This document shows, one piece after another, positions 44,396-53,358 of a DNA stretch of 64,000 nucleotides (within the stretch, counting starts at the first letter, position 1; each line of letters begins with the position of its first letter). The position numbers and the translations under genes were made by a program. Source of the stretch: Chryseobacterium sp. IHB B 17019. Its GTDB lineage: Bacteria; Bacteroidota; Bacteroidia; Flavobacteriales; Weeksellaceae. The stretch is from NCBI RefSeq assembly GCF_001456155.1, contig NZ_CP013293.1, positions 1,240,001 to 1,304,000 on the forward strand. The letters run 5' to 3'. Under the pieces are notes generated by a model. That model was not told where the DNA came from. It did no database searches and worked only from the letters and a program-made list of their open reading frames with translations.

Positions 44396-45925
44396 ATGAG
44401 CTCAGTTAAGTCTCTTAAACCGAGTACATTCAGATGGACGATATGCTTTTTGCTGTTCATTGCCACGACCATCAATTATATGGATCGTCAGGTGTTGTCA
44501 TTGACATGGAAAGACTTCATCGCACCCGAATTTCACTGGAATAATAACGATTACGGAAATATCACGGCATTATTTTCTATTTTCTATGCGGTAAGTATGC
44601 TTTTCGCAGGAAAATTTGTCGATTGGATGGATACCAAAAAAGGTTTCCTGTGGGCGATCGCTATTTGGTCTGTTGGTGCGGTTTTACACGCTTTTTGCGG
44701 AATTGCAACTTCTGGTGTTTTAACGGGAAACTGGCTGGTAGGTTTTGTAGAATCTAAAGAAATCATCAGTCGGGTTGACAACGTTGGCGCAATCATCAGT
44801 ACAAGTGTCACATTATTTATTTTTGCAAGATTTGTTTTAGCGGTTGGTGAAGCAGGAAATTTCCCCGCAGCAATTAAAACGACAGCAGAATATTTCCCTA
44901 AAAAAGACAGAGCTTTAGCAACAAGTATTTTTAATGCAGGAGCTACGGTTGGAGCTTTGGCAGCACCGATTACCATTCCTTTTATTGCAAAATCAATGGG
45001 CTGGGAATGGGCATTTATTATCATTGGAGCATTGGGATTTGTGTGGATGGGACTTTGGGTTTTCTACTATAAAAAACCTCATGAACATCATAAAGTTAAC
45101 CAACATGAATTAACGTATATTCAACAGGATCAGGATGACCTGCCCAATGAAGATGCAAGTATTCCGGAGAAGAAATTTACTTTCAGAGAATGTTTCAGCT
45201 ACAGACAGACCTGGGCTTTTGCGTTCGGAAAATTCATGACAGACGGGATTTGGTGGTTCTTTTTATTCTGGACACCGGCTTATTTAAGCTCAGTTTACAA
45301 AATGGATTCCACGCAAAGTGCATTACCATTATTCGTTCTTTATATGATCACTTTATTGTCGATTATCGGCGGCTGGCTTCCAAAATATTTCGTTGAAAAA
45401 AGAGGAATGAACGCCTATACAGGAAGAATGAAAGCCATGTTGATTTTTGCATTTTTCCCTTTACTGGCACTTTTAGCACAGCCTTTAGGATCGATTACCT
45501 ATTGGATCCCTGTATTGATTATCGGAATTGCAGGAGCAGCGCACCAGGCCTGGTCGGCAAATATTTTCTCGACGGTTGGCGATATGTTTCCTAAAAAAGC
45601 CATCGCAACCATCACAGGAATTGGCGGAATGGCAGGTGGAATCGGATCATTTTTAATCAATAAATCTTCTGGTGTCTTATTTGATCATGCTCATAAAGCT
45701 TGGACCACCGTTGACGGAGTTCCATTGTTGGAAAAATATCCTCAATATATTAACGAACGTTTACCGGAAGGGTTTTTTGAACAATTAGAAAAATCTGGAG
45801 CCGTAATTTCAGACGGAATTGATAAAGGTTATATGATCATTTTTTCGATCTGTGCAGTGGCCTATTTAATTGCATGGACCGTAATGAAAGCATTGGTTCC
45901 AAAATATAAAGTGATAAGTAAATAA
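44396..45925 (+). CDS. exuT: Hexuronate MFS transporter (ExuT-like)
   Basis: A 509-residue major-facilitator transporter with about 12 membrane helices, of the anion:cation symporter group. The N-terminus RWTICFLLFIATTINYMDRQ and the ARFVLAVGEAGNFPAAIKTT AEYFPKKDRALATSIFNAG block are characteristic of hexuronate transporters. A larger periplasmic/cytosolic insertion after helix 4 makes it longer than Escherichia coli ExuT. It brings galacturonate from the periplasm into the cytoplasm for UxaC. It lies within the uxa operon. Confidence 0.93.
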   Translation: MSSVKSLKPSTFRWTICFLLFIATTINYMDRQVLSLTWKDFIAPEFHWNNNDYGNITALFSIFYAVSMLFAGKFVDWMDTKKGFLWAIAIWSVGAVLHAFCGIATSGVLTGNWLVGFVESKEIISRVDNVGAIISTSVTLFIFARFVLAVGEAGNFPAAIKTTAEYFPKKDRALATSIFNAGATVGALAAPITIPFIAKSMGWEWAFIIIGALGFVWMGLWVFYYKKPHEHHKVNQHELTYIQQDQDDLPNEDASIPEKKFTFRECFSYRQTWAFAFGKFMTDGIWWFFLFWTPAYLSSVYKMDSTQSALPLFVLYMITLLSIIGGWLPKYFVEKRGMNAYTGRMKAMLIFAFFPLLALLAQPLGSITYWIPVLIIGIAGAAHQAWSANIFSTVGDMFPKKAIATITGIGGMAGGIGSFLINKSSGVLFDHAHKAWTTVDGVPLLEKYPQYINERLPEGFFEQLEKSGAVISDGIDKGYMIIFSICAVAYLIAWTVMKALVPKYKVISK

Positions 45926-45930
45926 TAAAA

Positions 45931-46085
45931 GTTCTTGGTAAAAGTTAGCGTTCTTCGCTGAGTGTAACGCCTTTGCCTCAATTTTATAATTGATTTATGG
46001 AAATCGGCGAAACTTCGTTTTGCGAACGAAAAATAAAACAGCATTTCAGGCAAAAAAAATCTTTGCGGACTTTGCGTTAAAAATA
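45931..46085 (+). repeat. Dispersed intergenic repeat (CTTTGCGTTAAAA family), long copy
   Basis: The longest copy. It starts near AGCGTTCTTCGCTGAGTG, continues with TAACGCCTTTGCC and ends ATCTTTGCGGACTTTGCG. Related copies are at 28631-28712 and 44256-44341. It fills the gap between exuT and uxaB. Confidence 0.6.
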
Positions 46086-46101
46086 AAATCATCAATAGAA
46101 G

Positions 46102-47565
46102 ATGGAAAATCAGACAAAACAGAAATTAAATCGTGAATTAATTGATTCCCAGGAAAAGCTTCCCATTAAAATTGTACAGTTTGGAGGAGGAAATTTCATG
46201 AGAGGATTCACAGATTATGTGATTGATAAATTAAATAAAGAAGCAGGATTTAATGCAGGAATCGTAAACGTACAGCCGACTCCGGGCGGTTCAGTTCACA
46301 AATTGGAAGAGCAGGATAATGTATACACGCTTTTCTCAAGAGGAATTAAAAAAGGAGAGATCATTGACACAAAACAGGTGATCTCGGCGATTCAAAAATC
46401 AATTAATCCTTATACACATTACGATGAATTCCTGGCTTTGGCAAAAGAAGAAGAATTGGAATTTATCTTTTCCAATACAACAGAAACAGGAATTGCTTAC
46501 GACGAATCTGAGAATAATTACGCTGGTCCGCATAAGAACTTTCCTGCGAAAGTAGCGGTCTTATTACACGAACGATTCAAACATTTCAATGGAGCAGAAG
46601 ATAAAGGATTGAGAATTATTCCTTGTGAATTAATTGAAGATAATGCATTTGCTTTAAAAGAAATAATCATAAAATATGCCCAACTTTGGAATTTAGATTC
46701 TAACTTTGTGCAATGGATTGAACAAAGCAGTTATTTCCACAACACATTGGTAGACAGGATTGTTCCGGGCTATCCGAAAGATGATGTGGAAACCTATGAA
46801 GATCAGCTGGATTATGAAGATCAAATGATGGTGGTTTCGGAAGTGTTTCTGCTTTTTGTGATTCAGGATTTAGCCAATTTAAAAGAAAGAATTCCTTTCG
46901 ATACAATTGATGAACAGATTTTGGTTGTTGATGACATTCAGCCCTATCGTTTAAGAAAAGTAAGGATTTTGAATGGCGGTCATACATTAATGTTGGCTCC
47001 GGCTATTTTATCAGGAAAAGAAACGGTAAAAGAATCTATTGACGATCCGTTTTTAGGTAAATTTTTAAGTGAAACGATATTCAATGAAGTGAACCCGACT
47101 TTAGGTTTAGATGAAAATGAATTAAAAGATTTTGCTGAAGAAGTTTTCGACCGGTTCAGAAATCCGTTTATCAAACATTATCAGGCAAGTATCGCTTTGT
47201 ATTTTGTTTCTAAATTTAAAGTGAGAATTCTCCCGAGCCTGTTAAAATATGTTGAAATTAACAACAAATTACCGCTTAATTTAACCTTCTCATTGGCAAG
47301 TTTAATCAGATTTTATCAAGGTAAGTTTGGTGAAAAAGCTCTTCCGATAAATGATGAGGAAACAATAGTAAACAGATTCAAAGAAATCTGGACAAATAAT
47401 AATTATGAAAAAGTGGCAGAATTGGCGTTAAGCGAAACCACTTTCTGGGACACAGACCTTACAAAGGTTAACGGCTTGAAAGATGCAGTAACAAAGGCGT
47501 TGTGGGAAATCGACCATAATGATATCGAAACTGCATATCACAACTTTATACAATTTTATTCTTAA
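46102..47565 (+). CDS. uxaB: Tagaturonate reductase
   Basis: A 487-residue member of the mannitol/polyol dehydrogenase family that reduces tagaturonate to altronate with NADH. Visible blocks are KIVQFGGGNFMRGFTDYVID (Rossmann start), IFSNTTETGIAY, HNTLVDRIVPGYP with the conserved Asp, and KVRILNGGHTLMLAPA with the catalytic Asn-Gly-Gly-His region. It is three bases upstream of uxaA, so the two are translationally linked. Confidence 0.96.
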   Translation: MENQTKQKLNRELIDSQEKLPIKIVQFGGGNFMRGFTDYVIDKLNKEAGFNAGIVNVQPTPGGSVHKLEEQDNVYTLFSRGIKKGEIIDTKQVISAIQKSINPYTHYDEFLALAKEEELEFIFSNTTETGIAYDESENNYAGPHKNFPAKVAVLLHERFKHFNGAEDKGLRIIPCELIEDNAFALKEIIIKYAQLWNLDSNFVQWIEQSSYFHNTLVDRIVPGYPKDDVETYEDQLDYEDQMMVVSEVFLLFVIQDLANLKERIPFDTIDEQILVVDDIQPYRLRKVRILNGGHTLMLAPAILSGKETVKESIDDPFLGKFLSETIFNEVNPTLGLDENELKDFAEEVFDRFRNPFIKHYQASIALYFVSKFKVRILPSLLKYVEINNKLPLNLTFSLASLIRFYQGKFGEKALPINDEETIVNRFKEIWTNNNYEKVAELALSETTFWDTDLTKVNGLKDAVTKALWEIDHNDIETAYHNFIQFYS

Positions 47566-47568
47566 AAC

Positions 47569-49188
47569 ATGCAAAAGAAAGTACTGAAAGTAAATCCCAA
47601 AGACAACGTTATCGTAGCGCTGTTGGATTTACCTGCCGGCGAATCGGTACATCTTGACGGTGCAGATTACACGATTCTGAAAGATATAAAAGCAAAACAT
47701 AAATTCGCTGCCGTAGATTTTGAGGATGGCGATCATATCATCATGTATGGCGTGATTGTTGGAAAAGCGAACCAATCCATCAAAAAAGGCGAAGTTATTA
47801 CCACGGAAAATGTAAAGCACCAAAGTGCAAAAGTAGAGGGGAAAACCACTACATTAAGCTGGGCTCCACCGAATGTAGATAAATGGAAAGACCGCACTTT
47901 CATGGGCTATCACCGTGAAGACGGGCAGGTGGGAACAGAAAACGTATGGCTTTTCTTTCCTTTGGTATTCTGCGAAAATAAGAATATTGAAACCCTGAAA
48001 GATATCTTTGAAAAGGAACTGCTTCATGAAAAAGCCAGCAAACATCAACTGTTATTGAGGTCATTATTGAATGGCGGTTCAGATTCTGATGTTGCGGTGG
48101 AAGAGGAAGTACCTGATACAAGAATTTTTAAAAATATCGATGTAAGATTCATCACGCACCAGGGCGGCTGTGGCGGAATTCGTCAGGACGCGGAAGCATT
48201 GGGAAGATTGTTCGCAGGATATGTCAACAACCCGAATGTTGCAGGAGCAACGGTTTTGAGCTTAGGGTGCCAGAATCTGCAGGTGCAGATTTTTATGGAT
48301 GCACTTCACGCATTGGCTCCGGATAACAAAAAACCGATTGTGGTTTACGAACAGCAGAAATCGGGGACTATCGATGAAATGCTGACTGGCGTTATTAAAG
48401 ATTCATACGAAGGCATTAAAAAAGCCAATGAGATTGAAAGAAAACCGGCACCCATCACAAAACTGAATATCGGTTTGGAATGTGGTGGTTCAGATGGTTT
48501 CTCGGGAATTTCTGCAAATCCTGTTTTGGGTGAAGTTTCGGACATTATAGCGGCAGTAGGCGGAACAACCATGCTTGCTGAATTTCCTGAATTGTGTGGT
48601 GTTGAGCAGGAATTGGTAAACCGTTGCATCAATGATGAAGACGGAGTGAAATTTCTTCAATTAATGAAAGATTTTGAAAAATCTGTAGTAGCGGCAGGGT
48701 CAGGTTTTGATATGAATCCATCTCCCGGAAATATCAAGGATGGCTTAATTACCGATGCGATGAAATCTGCAGGAGCTGCCAAAAAAGGCGGTGCCGCGCC
48801 GATTGTAGAAGTGTTGGATTTTACAGAATATGCCACAAAACCCGGATTAAACCTTCTTTGTACTCCCGGAAATGATGCCGAATGTACGACAGCTTTAGTG
48901 GGTTCGGGGGCGACAGTAGTCCTTTTTACAACAGGTCTTGGAACCCCGATGGGAAATCCTATTGCACCGGTAGTGAAGATTTCTTCCAACACAGTTTTGG
49001 CGGAAAGAATGCCGGATATTATAGATTTTAATGCCGGTACGGTGATCAGCGGGAAAAAAACAATCCCGGAAGCTGCAGACGAATTGCTGGAGTTCATCAT
49101 AAAAGTAGCAAGTGGCGAGGTAAAAACAAAAGCAGATATGCTTAATCAGAATGATTTTATTCCCTGGAGACGGGGAGTATCTTTATAA
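47569..49188 (+). CDS. uxaA: Altronate dehydratase (single-chain UxaA)
   Basis: A 539-residue iron-dependent dehydratase that converts altronate to KDG. An N-terminal SAF domain (about residues 1-95, VIVALLDLPAGESVHLDG) is fused to the UxaA catalytic domain with GYHREDGQVGTENVWLFFPL, RFITHQGGCGGIRQDAEALG and LNIGLECGGSDGFSGISANP. Conserved Cys residues in these blocks match metal-binding positions. It is the last enzyme of the operon and followed by a strong terminator. Confidence 0.96.
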   Translation: MQKKVLKVNPKDNVIVALLDLPAGESVHLDGADYTILKDIKAKHKFAAVDFEDGDHIIMYGVIVGKANQSIKKGEVITTENVKHQSAKVEGKTTTLSWAPPNVDKWKDRTFMGYHREDGQVGTENVWLFFPLVFCENKNIETLKDIFEKELLHEKASKHQLLLRSLLNGGSDSDVAVEEEVPDTRIFKNIDVRFITHQGGCGGIRQDAEALGRLFAGYVNNPNVAGATVLSLGCQNLQVQIFMDALHALAPDNKKPIVVYEQQKSGTIDEMLTGVIKDSYEGIKKANEIERKPAPITKLNIGLECGGSDGFSGISANPVLGEVSDIIAAVGGTTMLAEFPELCGVEQELVNRCINDEDGVKFLQLMKDFEKSVVAAGSGFDMNPSPGNIKDGLITDAMKSAGAAKKGGAAPIVEVLDFTEYATKPGLNLLCTPGNDAECTTALVGSGATVVLFTTGLGTPMGNPIAPVVKISSNTVLAERMPDIIDFNAGTVISGKKTIPEAADELLEFIIKVASGEVKTKADMLNQNDFIPWRRGVSL

Positions 49189-49215
49189 TTGTTTAAATTA
49201 TATAAATATTAGGGT

Positions 49216-49257
49216 TGAAAATGCTTTCTACATTTGTGGAGAGCATTTTCTTTTTTG
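49216..49257 (+). terminator. Terminator of the uronate operon
   Basis: GAAAATGCT at 49217-49225 pairs with AGCATTTTC at 49242-49250, followed by six T. No comparable structure lies between kduI and uxaA, which supports one transcript for that span. Confidence 0.8.
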
Positions 49258-49403
49258 AAGTATTTAAACATGAAATTTTCAACGATAACGTGACTATGAA
49301 TTAAAATTATTAATCTTTTTATGATTGAAAATCAAGCTAATTTATTTTTTTCTCTAAAAAAGATTGTAGCTTCGCAGTATTCAAAATTTTATCATAAAAT
49401 CTT

Positions 49404-49991
49404 ATGAATCTAAGTTTTAAAAATAATATAGTAAAAAGGATGTTAATTTCACTGGTTATTCTTGCTGCCGTGGTTCTGGCATTTGTGTTTTATCAGAAAA
49501 AAGTACGTTACAATTTGGTAACGATTTCAGAAAATAAAGTCTATAATTCAGGAGCAGTTCCACCGGAAAAACTGGCAAGTTTTGTCAGCGATCACAAAAT
49601 AAAAACCATCGTTGACCTGCGTGACGGCCTTGTGCAGACAAAACTAAATCCCGAAACAAAAAAGCAAGTGAATGCTGAAGAATTTGCAGCAGATAAAATT
49701 GCGGGTATTCATTATTTTAATTTACCAACAGACCAGATCCCTGAAGACAGCACGGTGCAGAAGTTTTTGAAAATTATGGATGATCCCAAAAACTATCCCG
49801 TTCTTATCCATTGTCATCATGGTGTCGGTCGTTCGCGTTTATTCAGTTCTATTTACAGGATTGAATATGAGAACTTTACTAATGAAAAAGCCAGAACCAA
49901 TGCCCGTGAGTTTTGGGAATTTGGAACTAATTTTTCAAAAAATTCACAGAAAGGTATTTATCTTACGAATTATAAGAAAAGAGAGTTTTAG
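49404..49991 (+). CDS. Membrane-anchored dual-specificity/tyrosine phosphatase
   Basis: A 195-residue protein with one N-terminal membrane helix (ISLVILAAVVLAFVFYQKK) and a cysteine phosphatase domain. The P-loop HCHHGVGRS has the C-X5-R signature, and the upstream general-acid Asp may lie in LPTDQIPEDS. IVDLRDGL is the usual early strand. The catalytic domain would face the periplasm or cytosol depending on orientation. It is separated from the uxa operon by a terminator, so it is probably independent. Substrate unknown. Confidence 0.82.
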   Translation: MNLSFKNNIVKRMLISLVILAAVVLAFVFYQKKVRYNLVTISENKVYNSGAVPPEKLASFVSDHKIKTIVDLRDGLVQTKLNPETKKQVNAEEFAADKIAGIHYFNLPTDQIPEDSTVQKFLKIMDDPKNYPVLIHCHHGVGRSRLFSSIYRIEYENFTNEKARTNAREFWEFGTNFSKNSQKGIYLTNYKKREF

Positions 49992-50091
49992 AAATAGTAA
50001 TTTAGCAATGGCTTATATTAATTGGAGCAGGCTTTACCCGCTTTCAAAAATAATTAATCAATTGGCTTCAACACAAAGCTTGGTTTAGATT

Positions 50092-50160
50092 CTTTCTTCG
50101 TCAGAATGACAAACTCTACGTTGAGTTGTCAACAACGACATAGGAAAATGTAGCGTTAAG
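50092..50160. repeat. Dispersed repeat pieces between phosphatase and LacI genes
   Basis: CTTCGTCAGAATGACAAA (50096-50113) resembles one arm of the palindromes at 17196 and 63561. The next 25 bases (50136-50160, CGACATAGGAAAATG then TAGCGTTAAG) match 22226-22250 in reverse at 24 of 25 positions. Confidence 0.6.
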
Positions 50161-50183
50161 ACAAAAGAAATTATATCAAAAAA

Positions 50184-51212
50184 TTACTTCCTTTTCGACG
50201 ACTTTCTAATATAAAGCTGCGGCGCCAAAACCACTTTCTTCTCAATAGAAACCCCGGAACCATTTCCTTTCACACCATCAATAAAAACCTGTCCCGCCAT
50301 TTTCCCCATTGTTACAGGAGTCTGGTCGACAGAACTCATCGGAAGCTCCATAAATTGGGTAAAAGGTTCGTTTGAAAAACCAATAATTGCAACTTCTTGT
50401 GGAATTTTAATTTTACGCTTTTTCAATTCCTGACAAGCGCCCAACGCAGCAAAATCACTGGATGAAAAGATAGCATCCGGAACGGACTTTTTATCCCAAA
50501 GTTTTTTAACCGCGTCAATTCCTTCATCAATCGAACTTCCGGTTGTGATGATATTTTCTTCTTTTATACTTAAATTATGGTCAAGTAAAGCCTGTTTATA
50601 ACCATTCAGACGGTTTTGATAAATTTCCAGATTTAAGTCCCCAGAAAAATGGCAAATATTTCTGTAGCCTTCATTAATAAGGTGTTGCGTTGCCATGTAA
50701 CCGCCTTGATAGTCATCAATAGTCACCGTACTGATCCCTGAAATGTCTTTTTTACGGTCAAAAAAGATAATAGGAGTGTTGGTGGTATCCAGAATATTCT
50801 GAATATGTTCGGTATCAATTGTCGTTTTGGAAACCGACATGAAAATTCCATCAACCTGAGCGTTAAGCAAGGTGTTTAGGTGCCTTTTCTCAATATTTAC
50901 ATCCTCATGGCTCTGGCAGATAATCACATGATAACCATGCGGAGAAAGCTCTTCCTCAATTCCACGGATCACAGATGAAAAGAAATTCGTATTAATGTAA
51001 GGCACGATAATTCCTACATTTTTTGTTTCCCCGCTTTTCAGAGCTTTGGCAAGATTATTTTGCTTATAGTTCATTTCTTTGGCGGTTTTCTTCACCAAAT
51101 CTTTTGTTGCCTGGCTTATTCTCGGATGGTCGTTCAATGCTCTGGAAACAGTTGCCACACTTACGTTAAGCTTTTTCGAGATGTCATATATTGTGGCATT
51201 TTTCTTATTCAT
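50184..51212 (-). CDS. LacI-family transcriptional regulator of the pectin region
   Basis: A 342-residue repressor with an N-terminal LacI helix-turn-helix (ATIYDISKKLNVSVATVSRA, hinge helix near NNLAKALKSGETKNVGIIV). A periplasmic-binding-protein-like effector domain follows (residues 60-335; SSDFAALGACQELKKR, GFSNEPFTQFMELPMSSVDQ). The start at 51212 (MNKKNATIYD) puts the helix-turn-helix at the usual position; the frame extends 22 residues upstream. It is the only dedicated regulator among the pectin genes. Five CAATCGAT operators nearby fit this family, so it likely controls the region in response to a uronate intermediate such as KDG (inference). Confidence 0.93.
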   Translation of the reverse strand: MNKKNATIYDISKKLNVSVATVSRALNDHPRISQATKDLVKKTAKEMNYKQNNLAKALKSGETKNVGIIVPYINTNFFSSVIRGIEEELSPHGYHVIICQSHEDVNIEKRHLNTLLNAQVDGIFMSVSKTTIDTEHIQNILDTTNTPIIFFDRKKDISGISTVTIDDYQGGYMATQHLINEGYRNICHFSGDLNLEIYQNRLNGYKQALLDHNLSIKEENIITTGSSIDEGIDAVKKLWDKKSVPDAIFSSSDFAALGACQELKKRKIKIPQEVAIIGFSNEPFTQFMELPMSSVDQTPVTMGKMAGQVFIDGVKGNGSGVSIEKKVVLAPQLYIRKSSKRK

Positions 51213-51978
51213 ACATGCTTTTTCTGAAGTTTTTGGTATGTCCGGGATAACATACATTATGGTCGTAAATTTAATCAAATTATGCCTATCAAAAAGGAAA
51301 TATTATGATTTTATACAAGATTATGACTGATTAAAATTAGATTAAACTTAAAAAATATTGAATTAATTAATTCTTTTGTAGTTTAAGGTTAAATTTACTT
51401 AAAATAAAACCGGCTCCAAAGGAATCAAGCTCAGTAATAATTAAAATTTGACCATAATCTACTTTATTAATTATTAATAAATTGTAATGCTTTAAATGTA
51501 ATAATTTTATGTATTATGTGGAAGATCTTTATCAATCTGTAAATTTTGAATATATTATAACTTATAAATTGTTGTTAATCAGATTATTAATTTTGAATTA
51601 ATTAGATTTTATATGCTTTACTTCTAATTAAATTAAACAAATTGTGAAATTACTTTTAACTAAAAACAGTTTAAATGATCCAATATTGAGCAATCGATTG
51701 CGCAAATTGTAATTAGTTTTATTTTGAAAGGATTAAAAGATAACATTACAAAATTAATCAGCATGAAAGAGCAGGATACCGCCGGCTTACAAAATGTATA
51801 TTTTTATGAAAATGAAATGAAAGGCTAATTTTCGTTAAACAGTTGAAAATTATTTATTGATTTTTTGTGAAAAGAACGAAGTAAATTTTATTTAAAATGA
51901 TATATCTTTATTTTGTTATTTCTTTTGAGTACTAATTTTTATTAATAAAAAATCAGGATCTACAGTAAAAAATAAATT
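51213..51978. other. Regulatory interval between LacI and GH28 genes
   Basis: About 760 AT-rich bases separating divergent genes. It holds the operator at 51688-51706. A 21-codon ATG frame at 51763-51828 (MKEQDTAGLQNVYFYENEMK) lies 150 bases before the GH28 start. It could be a leader peptide or a gene relic, but is too short to call. Confidence 0.45.
51688..51706 (+). promoter_or_regulatory. LacI-type operator upstream of GH28/GH2 operon
   Basis: GAGCAATCGATTGCGCAAA contains the perfect palindrome GCAATCGATTGC at 51690-51701. It lies 272 bases before the GH28 start and about 480 bases before the divergent LacI start, so autoregulation is also possible. Confidence 0.75.
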
Positions 51979-53358
51979 ATGAAATCTCAAAATACATCAA
52001 ACTTCTTATTATCTCTTTTTGTACTCTTATTGTTTTCATCAGGAGTAAAAAGCCAGGATAAATTCCCTGATGGCACTAAAATTCCTAAATGGTTTAAAGA
52101 AAATAAACCTACGGACATCAATAAATTAGGAAAAAAATACATTCTTACCGACAATGGAGTGAAAAATGACAGCACGGTTCTGCAGACAAAACAGGTTCAG
52201 GCAGTTATTGATCTGGCGGCTAAAAATGGCGGCGGTGTCATCATTGTCCCGAAAGGAACATTCCTGATCAGTTCTGTTTTCTTTAAACAGGGAACGCATT
52301 TGCATTTGGAGAACGGAGCGAGGTTAAAAGGAAGCGATGATATCAGTGATTTTCCGGTTGTAGAAACAAGAATGGAAGGACAGACTGTAAAATATTTTCC
52401 GGCATTGATCAACGCAGACGGACTGGATGGCTTTACTATTTCGGGAAAAGGAACGCTGGATGGAAACGGATTGCGCTTTTGGAAAGCATTCTGGAAAAGA
52501 CGACAGTGGAATCCTAAGTGCACGAATATGGACGAAATGAGACCAAGAATCATTTATATTTCAAATTCTAAAAATGTTCAGATTGAAGGAATTACCGTAA
52601 AAAATTCCCCTTTCTGGAGTACTCACTATTATAAGAGTGAATTTGTAAAATTATTAAACTTGACAATTTTAGCACCGAAAGAACCGGTAAAAGCACCAAG
52701 TACAGATGCTGTTGATATCGATGTCTGCACAAATTTCCTGATAAAAAATTGCTATATGTCGGTGAACGACGATGCGATTGCATTGAAAGGAGGAAAAGGC
52801 CCGAAAGCAGATAAAGCCCTTGAAAATGGTGAAAACAGAAACATCATTATTGAAGACAACAGCTTTGGTTTTTGTCACAGTGTTCTGACTTGTGGCAGCG
52901 AATCTATCCACAACTACAACGTAATTCTGCGTAACTCAAAGGTGAAAGATGCTTCGAGATTGTTACACCTTAAAATGAGACCGGATACTCCCCAACACTA
53001 CGAATATCTTACAGTTGAAAATATCACGGGCAATGTTAAAACTTTTCTCTATGTAAAAGGCTGGAACCAGTTTTTTGATCTAAAAGGTGAAGAAAGACCT
53101 AGAAAATCTTTAGCGAATAATATTCTGATCAAAAATATTGACATCAGCTGTGAAACGGCATTTGATGTTGAAAAATCAGACTTGTATGATTTGACAGATT
53201 TCACATTTGAGAACTTAAAAGTAAAAGCCTTAAAGCCTAAAGAGGAAAATTTGGATGCCATTAAAAATTTGAAAAAAATTAACGTTAATGTTACCCAAGT
53301 AGCTTCTTTAGACAAATCTTACGACAAAAAAGACGATTCCGACGTTGCCGCAAAATGA
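51979..53358 (+). CDS. GH28-family glycosidase with altered catalytic block
   Basis: A 459-residue exported beta-helix protein with signal peptide ending near SGVKSQD. The GH28 Asp blocks are present: PSTDAVDIDVC and VNDDAIALKGGKG. The third block, usually GHG, reads FCHSVLTCGSE, and the fourth is LHLKMRPDTP instead of R-K. Such changes occur in GH28 branches acting on rhamnogalacturonan or other substrates, so I call it a probable rhamnogalacturonan-active exo-enzyme. It overlaps the GH2 gene by four bases (ATGA), tying it to side-chain removal. Confidence 0.88.
   Translation: MKSQNTSNFLLSLFVLLLFSSGVKSQDKFPDGTKIPKWFKENKPTDINKLGKKYILTDNGVKNDSTVLQTKQVQAVIDLAAKNGGGVIIVPKGTFLISSVFFKQGTHLHLENGARLKGSDDISDFPVVETRMEGQTVKYFPALINADGLDGFTISGKGTLDGNGLRFWKAFWKRRQWNPKCTNMDEMRPRIIYISNSKNVQIEGITVKNSPFWSTHYYKSEFVKLLNLTILAPKEPVKAPSTDAVDIDVCTNFLIKNCYMSVNDDAIALKGGKGPKADKALENGENRNIIIEDNSFGFCHSVLTCGSESIHNYNVILRNSKVKDASRLLHLKMRPDTPQHYEYLTVENITGNVKTFLYVKGWNQFFDLKGEERPRKSLANNILIKNIDISCETAFDVEKSDLYDLTDFTFENLKVKALKPKEENLDAIKNLKKINVNVTQVASLDKSYDKKDDSDVAAK

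Noticed and set aside
51763..51828. 21-codon ORF in the GH28 leader
   Set aside because: Too short to separate from chance in AT-rich DNA, with no recognisable motif. It is mentioned only in the interval entry.
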